A DNA stretch of 64,000 nt from assembly GCA_043228905.1 (NCBI GenBank), contig JBHGNT010000013.1, forward strand, positions 12,462,001-12,526,000, written 5' to 3'. The notes beneath the pieces were generated by a model that worked only from the letters and a program-made list of their open reading frames with translations, was not told the DNA's origin and did no database searches. Position 1 is the stretch's first letter; the number at the start of each line of letters is the position of its first letter. Positions 52,068 through 63,116 of this stretch are shown piece after piece. The position numbers and the translations under genes were made by a program. Source of the DNA: Azolla caroliniana (lineage: Eukaryota > Polypodiophyta).

Positions 52068-52675
52068 TGTTGAGGATCTTACCGGCCACAACCGGTTAAC
52101 ACAATTACGTATGCAGGTGCAAAGATCAAGAGGATAGTACACAGGCAACAAAATAACAAAAATACACAGACACATTGTTGTTTACATGAAAAACCCGAAA
52201 TGGGAAAAACCACAAGAGACTAGAGACTCTGAACTATCACACTATATGAGTAAGAGGAATACAATAGGAACCTACAAGGTGTCGACCTTGGGTTCTTCTT
52301 CGTCTAAACAGACAGCTATGGAGAAGTTACTCACTCTCACTCTCTTACACTCACTTAGTTATAGAGGCAACTACCAACTATAACATTTTAGCAACTATAC
52401 AACTATGATAATCCTCATCACATAATGATTGCCCTAGGTGTATTAATACTGATACAAATTTAAGGGCTATTTACAAATATAGCCCTCAAGGGCACATTAA
52501 CTCTATTTACAGATATAGCCCCGAGTTGGTTTTGACCAATTCGGTTATTAGCTGAATCGATTCGTATTCAATTTTCGGCCACAACCGAAGCGAACAACCG
52601 GTTTGACCGATTCGGTTCTCCCTTTTCTTCGACTCATGCTCCTCTTCCCATCCGGAGGGACCTGTTACCTAACAA
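52068..52675 (-). mobile_element. Solo copia LTR
   Basis: 608 bp. On the minus strand it starts TGTTAGGTAACAGGTCC and ends AAGATCCTCAACA. The 5-bp flanks AAAAT at 52063-52067 and 52676-52680 match exactly. Shares CCCATCCGGAGGGACC and GGGCTATTTACAAATATAG with Copia-a LTRs and with 17440-18001. Confidence 0.92.
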
Positions 52676-52680
52676 AAATT

Positions 52681-52881
52681 CTGTCACAATCTTGTAGACC
52701 TTCATAGATGGAAGATTGTTTAGCACAATGGTCACATTGCAACCAAAAGGAGCAATCAATTGGCACTAAAAAACCAATGACATAGCTTTTGTGGTAATAA
52801 ATATGTGCTTGATAAGTTGATTGAGGTTTCTTCTATGCTTTGTAATGCAAGTAAAAAGTTTATAGGCTTACACAGAGAGTT
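52681..52881 (+). other. Gene-free stretch, possible end of the hAT-like relic
   Basis: Reads with stops as TFIDGRLFSTMVTLQPKGA. No complete domain. Beyond 52790 I see nothing recognisable. Confidence 0.3.
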
Positions 52882-53446
52882 AGCAATCGGCAACGATTCG
52901 GTTTGAACCATGAAACCATGGCTTAATGACTTAACGGTTTGAACGGTTCAGTTCGGTTTGGTTCAAGTTCAGGTGTTTTTTAATTGTTTGGTTTTGGTTC
53001 GATTAAGTTTAGGGGGGTCAAGAGTTTGGTTTGGTTTGGTTCAAACGGTTCAAGCGGTTTAAATGGTTTAAGGTTGTCACTTGATTATTTTTCTAAACAA
53101 CCTTTCATTTTAAGTCTAATTCTGACATTTTAGGGAAAAAATTAAAATTTTGAAAGATTTAAAATTTTAAAATTTTAATTTGAAATTTGACCTAACTTGA
53201 AAATTGAAACCGAATCGCGAAACGGTGGTTTTAACTGTGTAATGATTTTATGGTTTGAAAAGCTTTAAAACTATTTGGTTTGAGTTTGGATTTTCTTTAA
53301 CGGTTCGGTTTGAACGGTTTTGGTTTAAATGGTTTTTTGGTTTGGTTTGGTTTAAGTTTCAATTTTCCTAAAGAGTTTGGTTTTAAACAATTTGAGTTTG
53401 ACATCCTCAAATCAAACTGAATCAAACCAAATCATTGCCAATTGCT
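52882..53446. mobile_element. MITE-like element with 25-bp terminal inverted repeats
   Basis: The ends AGCAATCGGCAACGATTCGG and the inverse of AGCAATTGGCAATGATTTGG match over 25 bp with 3-4 transitions. The 565-bp interior is composed of repeated GGTTTGAACGGTTCGG-like words and an AT-rich centre. The octamer ACACAGAG lies near both ends (52870-52877, 53447-53454) but is offset by 4 bp on the left. A non-autonomous hAT-type element is the likely reading; no coding capacity. Confidence 0.65.
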
Positions 53447-55312
53447 ACACAGAGTATTCCACCTATAGTTGGCAAGGATGATGGAAAAGGAGGAGTCTAA
53501 TCACGAGAGGATGTAGAAGACAAAAGATATTTGAGGACATTAATGGAGTTAGGGAGGAACAAAACAAAGGTAATGTGCGCATATATATTATTATTATTTA
53601 TATATGCTAGTGCATATGTATATATTACAGGACATGTATTTAAGAATATTGACACACACAAGGACATGCCAAATGTGAATATTATAACTATACACATATC
53701 CAAAAAGACCTTCCATAAATATAAAAAAATTAACATAGAATCATGAGTAGGAAAACAATTACATAATTGGATGTGTAATAATTCACAATAAAATCTAAAA
53801 TTTCTCATGGAGGCACTACAATCTCCTTTCATGTGGTAGGTAATGGTTTCTCCAAATAGAAATTGCGCAAGATCCTATTTGTATACAATGCATGCCATTG
53901 TAGAAGGCAAATGCATGAAACCTTGCATTGGTATTCTTAATGATCGTGAGATTCAGTGCAAACTTTTTATCGATCTCTTGGATCTTGCTCCGTCTTCCGG
54001 GTAACATTTACCCAATAATGTATTGCCTATAGGGATTCGCCTTTTCTAGACCTCTTGGATCTTGCCAAATCTTTTTTAAAGAATGTAACAAATTCTCTTC
54101 TATAAATTGAATATCTCTTGAATTCTTATATATTCATTACATTTTATTGATCTTCCCCATCAGTCAAGGAAAAGTCCTTTGTTAACAACAAAAAAATGTT
54201 GTTTCAAAAAATGTAGCTTGATCTTTGGTACATACATATAGATCTCTTTTTCTGTTTTCTTTTTATCAATCCCATATGCAACTTGCCTAGCATTTTGGGG
54301 AAATAAATGGCGACTCTGCGAATAAAGAAATGATTCCCGAATCGTTAAGACTCCTGCATTCACCATCCCTTTGAGTTTTCAACACTTCTAGTTGCCTCCT
54401 CTTTTCTCTTTTTCCTCTTTCTTAGATACTTAAGTTTGGATTGACATAACTCAAGTAGACAAACATGCATGGAGTAGCCCTTCTATCATCAAATCAACAT
54501 GTCATTAGATGTTCAAAAATTATCATGTCAGTATCCCCTATGGCAAAAATTATCATGTTCAAAAATTATCGTGCCTATATATTATGTGGCAAATGGCACA
54601 TCATCCACAGTTTGCACTCAAATTACTCGAAACAATCATAATTGCAGTCTTCAGCAACCTATGGCGATTAGAGCATAGAAACCTTACTAGACCAATGGGA
54701 GTAGACCTTCAAGCATTGATTGTGTCATTTACCATGTTGACATCCATCATGCAGCAAATGCATCGTCAAGTTTGTCTAATTGAGCACTCCAAACCATCAA
54801 TATAAAATTGCACACTTGAGTACCTATGGTGATGATGATTGGGAAGTATCAAAGCCTTATTAGAGCAGCCAATGTATGATTTTGACATGAGTGGTGTCAA
54901 GTAGTAGGCTTAACATATATGTATCTCAAAGTATGCTAACACTTCGTTAGTTTTTGCCCCTAAGGTGTTGTCAAACCTACCTAGAAAATGTATGGTTGCA
55001 CGTCGTTGTGCGGATTTGCATGTATGATTGTTTACACACCCTTTCATAGGGGATAGATAACAAAGGAATAAATGTATGATTGGTTGTTTGTGGATGGGGT
55101 GTTTTGAGCCGTTGTAAAAATGAAAGTAGTGCACTAGGAAATGGCTTCAAACAATAGGCAAAAAAGAGATAGCGGGCTCCCTCCTGTTCAGAGTAAAAAA
55201 ATGTCGGTTAATCTTGTATGTAAATATTAGTTGTACCTCGGTCAAGCATGCAATGTAGATGTAGTTTGATGATGATCTCAAGTGGTTTAGTCAAATTTCT
55301 CTATCTCCTTCA

Positions 55313-55315
<3 letters not shown>
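53447..55315. other. AT-rich intergenic DNA
   Basis: Short ORFs only, none recognised. There is a local duplication of AAAATTATCATGTTCAAAA-like words at 54508-54570. A segment at 54295-54365 (AATAAATGGCGACTCTGCG) looks like a short transposon scrap but is too small to classify. Confidence 0.5.

Positions 55316-55382
<67 letters not shown>
55316..55382. repeat. CT dinucleotide microsatellite
   Basis: About 33 uninterrupted CT units. Confidence 0.98.
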
Positions 55383-55385
<3 letters not shown>

Positions 55386-56526
55386 TTTCAGCATCACGTG
55401 CATATCAGTTCGAAATAATCATCACACCCTCACATCTCTCTCGCATGGGTACACATCCCATTATTGTAATCATTTGTCTCACGGGCCAATGTTGGTCTTA
55501 GAAGACATTAATATATATACATATACCTTTCTTTCTCTCTCAGCCGCTCTACGAGATATCATAATTTTGATTTTTTAATCTTGGTGACATTTATCATTGA
55601 ACTAAAAGCTAGTAAATTATTACATGTTTAGGGTAAGATACATATTTCTAAATATTCACAAGGGTAGTTGTGACCTTTTAACCCCTCCAATATGAGCACA
55701 AATTCTCCATATTTTTCCCCAAAACAATATGTTTCCTTTTGGACAATGTACCAATGTTTTTGTTGTGTTATGTTTTCAACCAATCTAAGGAACCACCTCT
55801 AGAGCCATATATGTTTCCTTCTAGAATTAGCTAGGGTTGGTCATTCTTTGGTGCCTCTCTACGGTTATCTTGTTTCCTGTGTTGTAATGGACAAATGAAC
55901 TATTGACATGCTCCCCAACACACACACACACATGCACGCCATCTGCATAGGAAATTAGATTTCTAAGTTTTTCTACACAAGCTAACTAATTTATCGGATG
56001 TACGTTCATAAATTGATTTCGATCTACCTCACCTAAATTTCTCGTGCTTCATTCATGACACAAGTATGAAAGAACTTTTTTGTGTCCAAGATACAGAGTG
56101 CATAACTTAGCCTGAAGGATTAAGCAAGGCCATAGGTGTTAGGTTCACCATTCAACCATGAATATTTGTCATGAAGCGGGGTGGGGTGTAGCCAAGTAAG
56201 GCTATCTATCGTACTACACAACATAATAGGCTTGCAAGTTAGCACAACATTATGTAGTTCGATACAATAGTACCCCATTACGACATTTTAACCACCTTGG
56301 AATGAGTAAGTATTTCATTGGCAAGCACATTGTGTGCGGTTGAATAAATCAATGGGGACAATATTACCAAGAACTTACATCTTTTTGAAAATTATGTGGA
56401 TGTGACATAAAAGAAAGAAAAGAAAAAGGGTATTTTATGCGCGTGCCCCTCATTTTCATGAAGTCCAATATGAAATAGCCTTACTTCCTTCACTTCCCCT
56501 TCTCTATAGTTCGTTGGGCACACGAC
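55383..56526. other. AT-rich intergenic DNA
   Basis: No gene or element recognised. Contains a CA run at 55919-55931 and short AT runs. Confidence 0.5.
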
Positions 56527-56642
56527 ACATGAAAATGGTTCAATAGATGAATGTGACAATCCAGCCACTAATAGTATGCACTCCACATGAAAATGGTTTA
56601 ATGGATGAATGTGACAATCCAGCCACTAATGGTATGTGCTCC
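56527..56642. repeat. 58-bp tandem duplication
   Basis: ACATGAAAATGGTT...GTATGCACTCC starts at 56527 and 56585. The copies differ at about five bases. Confidence 0.93.
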
Positions 56643-56847
56643 ACATGCACTAAATCTTGCCATAAAAGAGCCAATTGTAGGTGACTCAATGAAAATCCCA
56701 AGAATAGCAATTCCCAATACATATTGTTACATCCACATAAACCCAATATTTGGGGACATCTATAAGGAAATACATAATGAACACCTTATCTCTATGAATT
56801 TTCCCCTTATCTCTTATAAGGTTGTACATGCCATATTTTGGCCTTGA
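56605..56847 (+). pseudogene. Possible hAT-like transposase fragment
   Basis: An 80-codon ORF with VCAPHALNLAIKEPI resembles the CAAHALNLALKD-type motif of plant hAT/DUF659 transposases. The rest (YCYIHINPIFGDIYKE) is not distinctive. It could be a chance resemblance. Confidence 0.35.
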
Positions 56848-57059
56848 GAGCATAATTCTCTCTCAAATATACAATGTTGTCAAGTGAACATATACATTTT
56901 TGTCAACGGAATTGGCTTTTAAATGAATCTATCAATGATGACTTCAAAAAGTAATGGCAGTTTGAGACATTTAAGAATGCTACTAGTAATTTGGAGAATG
57001 TCTAAAAAATGAGGTTATTCCACAAAAATATGACAACAAAGGAAATCAAATTAGAATTA

Positions 57060-57205
57060 TGCATAATTGAGCCCACCTAAGGAGTCAGCCTTTAGAAGAC
57101 ATGGATAGTAGTTGAGTCCACCACTAAACACCTGCATAATTGAGCCCACCTCAGGAGTTAGCCTTTAGAAGACATGGATAGTAGTTGAGCCCACCACTAA
57201 AAACC
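57060..57205. repeat. 73-bp tandem duplication
   Basis: TGCATAATTGAGCCCACC starts at 57060 and 57133. The copies differ at about four bases. Confidence 0.93.
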
Positions 57206-59633
57206 TACATAGTTCCATATGTAATAATTTATGTTAGGTTAATTCCTTTGGCAAGATGGGCCAATTAGCCTATATATATAAGATAATGCATATGCCCACA
57301 TATAGGTAAATAAGCATTTGGCCTAAAGATGGTTTGTTGTCCTTGTGTATGAGATTGAGAGACATCTTCCATTGAATGTTGAAATGCATCGAAGACCATG
57401 GGTTGTCATGTTTTGTTTGCATGTACATGTGTAATAGAAAATAAAGAACAACCAACTAAAAACCTTTGATGATCAACCTAACATGCATCAGACAAATGTA
57501 ATCCCAATCCACTAGTCGCCCTAGTTAATTTCACCCAATGAAAATGTTTCTCCTTGTGTGAGCTTCGTAAAGTTGTAGTCGGAAATGAAATGCACTACTT
57601 TGTCACGACATGTATGGTGGGTGGCAAGAAGAATTCCAAATTCAGCGAATCACAAGGAGTTATTTTGCCCCAAATTGTTGGAATAAGATTAGAAATGCTC
57701 ACACACTTTTCACTTAAGAGAACCTCACCAAATAGGCTTACAATAGGTTTCCCTCAAGAAGTCAAGGAAATTTAGGGGGTTATATGCCAAGTAGGTGTGG
57801 TGTGGATGTTAGTTAAGTCAATAGCCAATAAAGAAATCCCAAAGTCGCAATAACCTTGATCTGACCCATTGCAAGCACAAGTAATATCCGCAACAATGAA
57901 CATCATTACTCCCTTGTAAGGAATTGGTGCAAGTGACAAGGAAACTAATTGACTATCATGTTTTGGCCTCAAAAAAGTTCCAAACCTTAGATGCTACACG
58001 TTCGGTCACATTCGCTTTCTTTCCCCTACACGTGTTTTTTTTCTTTATTTCAGTCACAACTACAAATCTTGAACTTCTAAGAGTTCGTTACCAACTGGTC
58101 GACACAGTACACGCGATTGCTTCTCTTTGTTCCAAACATCGTATTTGGCAACAATGAATGCATTGTAGATTTTCTTTTGCAAGAAATAATTGGGAGGGGA
58201 GTAACATTCTTTTGGAAGAGTGGATTTCTCGATTCACAACTCTAAGCAGTGAACTACATAACGTATCTGAAAGCCACCCACATTGTATTGCAAAGGCGAA
58301 AACTTAACTCTAGTTTTATGTATCTAGATTGAGGGGGTAGCCCAAGAGACTTTTACCGCAAGGGGCAAACAATATATATATATAGTGGGTTCTGCCCACA
58401 CTTAGTTGGTTATACGGTTTCTAGATAATGGGTAGTTATGATTGGCGAAGACAATGAAAGCAACCCTTATCTACCGAGTGCTTGGTCGAGCAAGTCATGT
58501 AGCCTGCCAATACCTCGCAGGCGGATGTACCATTTGGAAAGCGACGTATTTGCGAACTAGTTGTACGAGGCGGGCGGGTGGGCGGACGGACAAGACAGAA
58601 CGCATCTAGATGGATTCGTGACACGAGCCCGAAAGCCACTACATATGAGATATAACTATATGTGGAGAGGTGTGTCGGTGTGTAACCCCTCTTAGAGACC
58701 TCAGTTTTTAACAGTGAACCGCCATTTAAACAAAGCCAAACAAATTCCTCTGTTCTTTTTTCATATATCTCTTGCTTTTTTTTTGCTTTTGTTTTTTGAT
58801 TTTTCCTGTTTTTGATTTTTACTGTAGATTTTTGTTTCGTAAATAAATCTCTGAGTTCCTTCTGTCCTCTGAGTTCAGCCCTGCATACAGGGGAATGAAT
58901 GGTGGGTGAGTCAATCAATCATCTCTTCCCTTCAGTCAGATCGATTTGCGCCATTGGCAGAGAAATGGATCTTCTCCGATCAGAACACCATATCCAGACT
59001 CCAGACTCTTTCCGGCAGCCAAAATCTCTGTCAAAAACCTTTCTAATTTCTGCAAAATCAATCAAAAACATCGCCATATTTATTTAATGGTAATATTTTT
59101 TTTCACCCATTTTAATGGCATCCTTCATTCTGTCTGCTGCCATGCATCTGCATCAAACAAATATCATATCAAATCACATATATCGTTTTCTTTTTTTCTG
59201 ATCAGGACGATGATCCCCATGTATAAATATTCTACCCAGCCCCCTCTAAAATCCATTCCTCTGCATCAAATTTACTGCGTTAAAATCCATGCTTCTTCAT
59301 GAGCTTCCATAGCCAAATACCAAAACCTGCAATACACATACAGGTCACATCAGATAAAATCTTCATACCAAAGTAAGAATTAAATCTAGATCTATCGAGA
59401 TCTATCTATATATAGACAGATAGATAGGTAGGTATAGATACAGATATGTATGCATCATCCTTCACTATGCGGACGGAGATAGTAACGATCAGGCACTAGT
59501 TTTCTCGTTTCCCTTCACTATGCGGATGGAGATAGTAATAAAGGTCGCCATAGCCTGCTTTTTTCCCTTTCTGCTTCTACCTTTTCCACTGTCTTACTCG
59601 TACTTTTTCCCTGAACTCATGACGAAACTCATG
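57206..59633. other. AT-rich intergenic DNA and possible promoter-side region
   Basis: ORFs here (for example 58436-58918 minus, 160 codons) lack a recognisable domain and include low-complexity lysine-rich stretches. Near 59400-59440 there are GATA-rich words (ATAGACAGATAGATAGG), and at 59463-59480 and 59514-59531 the words CACTATGCGGACGGAGATAGTAA recur as an imperfect direct repeat. Confidence 0.5.
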
Positions 59634-59711
59634 CTTTCTTTCTTGTTTTCTTTCTTTCTTTCTTTCTAAGTTCTTGTTTTCTTTCTTTCTTGCTTTCTTT
59701 CTGTCTTTCTT
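59634..59711. repeat. CTTT microsatellite
   Basis: Interrupted CTTT/TTCT units upstream of the host gene. Confidence 0.95.
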
Positions 59712-59744
59712 CAGACCTAATGTTTCTCCATCGCTCGTGCACTT

Positions 59745-59767
59745 GGGGATGGGGATGGGGGGGGGGG
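59745..59767 (+). other. G-rich tract, possible G-quadruplex
   Basis: GGGGATGGGGAT followed by eleven G gives four G-tracts with 2-base loops, about 260 bp before the likely start of the host gene. Confidence 0.6.
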
Positions 59768-59923
59768 CTGTGCGATGGTATCCACTTTGCCAGCTGCTAC
59801 TTTCTGAGAATTACTTCCACAGCATAGCAACAAAAATCGCCATTAATTGAATCTGAGCTGTCCACTGCCATAGCTACCAAAGACAATTGTACTCAGAAGA
59901 TTAGGCCCACAGGCCTTCATTCT

Positions 59924-60018
59924 GCTCCTCCTCCTCCTCCTCCTCCTCCTCATCATCACCACTATCACTACCACCAGCATTATCATCATCATCATCACCA
60001 CCACCACTATCATCTTCT
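59924..60018 (+). repeat. CTC and CAT trinucleotide repeats
   Basis: About nine CTC units followed by CATCATCACCAC-type units just before the gene start. Plant 5' UTRs often carry such CTC repeats. Confidence 0.9.
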
Positions 60019-60025
60019 TCACATA

Positions 60026-61856
60026 GTGCTCTTCGGTTGCAGTGTCTTTTCTGATTCAGCTATGTCCTGTCCACGAGACAAACATCATGATATTCGCCAC
60101 TTTCCACCACAGCCTAGACAGTTAATACACCGGATGGATGGAAACCTGCAGAAGCTCCGTTGCCTCTTCTCTCACTTCTTCCATCGGATTAGTACTCATG
60201 ATCGCAATTGTACCAAGTATCTCGCTCCTGGATCTGGTAACTTCTACAAATCGAATCAATTGGCTTAAGTATATGTATATCGTTCGTTCTGTATGTAAGG
60301 TTCCATGGAAGCTGGGGATCCTAACGAGCGCTCAATATAACTGTTGCTTCATCATGTCTTTGCAGGATCCCAAAGAGTCAATTTTAAGGAAAAGCCAATG
60401 GTCCAGAGGAGCGTGTCATTATCGGTAAGTAAGCTCCTTTCGCAATGAAGATTACGTATTGGGAAATGTATTTTTAGGAAACCTGAATCTAGATTAATGA
60501 CGAGTTGTGTACTTGTGTTTGATTATGCAGAGAGCTCGCAATACCTATAGATCAAATGTTTTCGCAGAATCATGTGATCAATCAGAGATGGTCGCTTCTT
60601 CGTCTACGGCTAGTAATTATAATACGAGATCGAGGAAAACTGATGAAACGTATTATTCATCAGTATCTGTGGGTAAAGATCATGGTTTGGCTATGGTGAT
60701 GGAGCTGCATAAGCTCCTTGATGCTAAGGAGGAGCCTTTCGTGCTCCAAGATTCCATCCGAGATAAGATACATCCTGTGAGAAGTAAGAGCAGCCGGGGT
60801 CTGATGGGGATGATGACTCCGACGGTTATCAGAGATTCGCGAGATGAAGAAGACTCACTAGAAGAGGTGATTCATGGAAGACGAAAATCAGTAGAATCAG
60901 TAGAAGACTGCCACGAATTAGCTCCCTGCGATGCTTCTGATCTCTGCACAGATCAGATTTATAAGGTGGAAATTACAGATTGTGAGAGCAATGATGGTTA
61001 TGGACAGTTAACCCAGAGAATAGCTTCTGACGATGGTGAGGCCAGGGCGGTAGATACGATTGAGCTGATTAATGGAGCTGAAGTAGATGAATCAGGTGAA
61101 TCTACTCTGATTCACGTGAATGTTCCATTTCATAATGAAGATGAAAGGAATCATCATGGCCCCCTTGATCTCTCTGCTAAATTAGATCAATCAAGTATTC
61201 TGCAGCAATCCAGCCCCGTTTCTGTCCTCGATAGAGTATCCCTCGAAGAAGACGAAGAAGAAGACGAAGACAGATCGAGTTCTACATATGTAATGAATCC
61301 TCTTCCCCCAGATTGTTGCTTCCTTCCTGCAGACAACCATACCAGCACAATCTCGGAAGCGTCTAAGCCGATTAGGTCAGGATCAATCGTATACGATCTA
61401 GAATTAGACTGTCCTTATCGACCAAACAATGCAGCTCGTGGTCATGGTGGCATCCTTAATTCGATCGAGAGTTTCAAAGATGGAAGCCGAAACCAAGCTT
61501 TAATGGCGAGCTCAATAGATTTAGGCGAGGGTAATAGCAATAATATAACTAGTTCGGATGAACCACCAGATCATGATCAAATCCATTTGAGGAGGGAGAT
61601 GATATGGCTTCGTGTTCCTGAAGAAATCCTGCAGGAGCTGGGGAGGCCGGCCATAACTTCCTTCGTTTCTGTGATAGATACCATGTTATCACCATCGCTG
61701 AGAGGTAGTACACGCCTTCAGAAACAAGAAGCCTTTGGAGCAGATGATGAATACGAAGCAGTACGTGAAGGGTTAGGGCTGGAAGTGGAGAGAAGTCTGT
61801 TCACAGTGCTTCTCCATGACCTTCTAGCGGAACTAATACTGCATCGAAATGATTGA
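60026..61856 (+). CDS. Three-exon plant gene, DUF3741/DUF4378-like protein of unknown role
   Basis: Model: exon 1 60026 (or ATG at 60062 or 60134) to 60236, intron 60237-60365, exon 2 60366-60424, intron 60425-60530, exon 3 60531-61856 with TGA. Donors GTAACT and GTAAGT and acceptors TTTGCAG and TATGCAG are present, and phases fit (1, then 0). The protein is acidic and serine-rich: MDGNLQKLRCLFSHFFHR, QRSVSLSRARNTYRSN, then ELHKLLDAKEEPFVLQDSIR, an acidic EEDEEEDEDRSS stretch, and a C-terminal EVERSLFTVLLHDLLAELI helix. The KEEPFVLQDS and C-terminal segments recall plant DUF3741/DUF4378 proteins related to TON1-recruiting-motif proteins at the cell cortex; that assignment is from memory. Much of the middle is disordered. 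Exon 3 alone is 442 codons without a stop. Confidence 0.7.
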
Positions 61857-62055
61857 TTGATGGCCATTGAAAAACCCTAATCACAGGGAGTTTCTTCGAT
61901 GGAAGAACGAGCTTCCAAACTCTAAGCAGGGGGAGGGAATCAAGGATCACCACTCAAACTCGAACAGCTCTGAGAGACCAAGCAAATCGGAATGAAGCAT
62001 GGCATGGCACGGAATGGGAGACAGACACAGAGATGCAAGATGAGTTAGCAAGGCA
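61857..62055 (+). other. 3' flank of the host gene
   Basis: Probable 3' UTR; no clear AATAAA is seen. No other feature. Confidence 0.4.
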
Positions 62056-62440
62056 TGGCATGAGATGGAGATGGAGGTGGAGATGGACATAGACATGGAC
62101 ATGGACATGGACATGGACATGGACATGGACATGGACATGGAGATAAAGCAGGGGAGGGCATGAGATGGAGATGGAGATGGATATGGAGATGGACATAGAT
62201 ATAGATATAGAGATGGACATGGACATGGAGATAAAGCAGGGGAGGGCATGAGATGGAGATGGAGATGAAGCAATATGGCATGGCATTGCATGCCATGACA
62301 TGGTGATGGAGATGGAGATGAAGCAGTAAGGCATGGCATGACCTGGATATGGAACTGAAGCAGAGCAAGGCATGGCATGAGATAGAGATATTGGATGATA
62401 CACATGGCATGACATGAGAAAGAGATGGAGATAATGAAGC
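62056..62440. repeat. GACATG/GAGATG minisatellite
   Basis: Irregular hexamer repeats; the run 62092-62142 is nearly pure GACATG. A 60-70 bp block (GGAGATAAAGCAGGGGAGGGC) occurs twice (about 62138 and 62228). The minus-strand ORFs here are repeat artefacts. Confidence 0.92.
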
Positions 62441-62522
62441 ATGGCATGTCATGAGATAAATGTGATTCCTTCATCCAATGCATGTATGCATGTATGCATG
62501 ATCTTCTCCGGACTAACTCGAT

Positions 62523-63116
62523 TCACACGTAGATGCCATAATGTTGCTCGGCCGGCCTCAAGGGGGACACCCCATCCCTTGGAATCTTGCTTTCGCCCTT
62601 CACTTCAATTACTAAAAGCTTGTTCGATACACTCGTGTTTCGAGTACTAGATCCTTGTGGATTGATTAAGACATATATGATTCTCCATGCAAGGCTACTT
62701 ATGTACGAGATCACCTCGCAAAAGTCTTGATCACAAGGAATGCCAAATGCTAATGAGAGAATATCAATCTTCGCCCAATTGATCACTAGGTCGTTAACAT
62801 TGCTCTAAGAAAGTAATGTATCATATATAAAGGCTTCTGTTATCTCAATGAGAATAAGCCACATGTACAACAAATGTTGTTTGGATAAATCAAGAGCAAT
62901 GTTGTGAAATGCCCAATAATGGTTTAATTCATCATTTTTTTCGAGCACTTCTTCAATGAATTGTTCTTGTTGCTCAATACATAGATAAGATACGATGGAT
63001 GTCCTTATTTCATGTACCATTGGGTCTTCACTTGGGTACTCCAAGAAGTAATCAAGGAGCATGCAAGATGGATATGCATGACATATCCTTTTTTGCACAA
63101 GTGAGATATGAGTCAT
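62523..63116 (-). pseudogene. Unrecognised coding-like region with one in-frame TAG
   Basis: On the minus strand a frame runs from the ATG at 63116 (MTHISLVQKRICHAYPS) to a TAG at 62805-62807, then continues in the same frame to 62523 (NWAKIDILSLAFGIPCDQDF to RPAEQHYGIYV). The amino acid mix (SIVSYLCIEQQEQFIEEVL, YWAFHNIALDLSKQHL) looks like real protein with amphipathic helices. I do not recognise the family. It may be an exon of a gene whose other exons lie right of the window, or a pseudogene. Confidence 0.4.

Noticed and set aside
54509-54805. 98-codon ORF
   Set aside because: Begins in a local repeat, no domain and no supporting splice or promoter signal.
58436-58918. 160-codon minus-strand ORF as a gene
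   Set aside because: Lysine-rich low-complexity middle from a T-rich tract, no domain and no conserved motif.
61947-62483. ORFs of 135-178 codons with Met-Ser or Pro-Cys runs
   Set aside because: Artefacts of the hexamer repeat.
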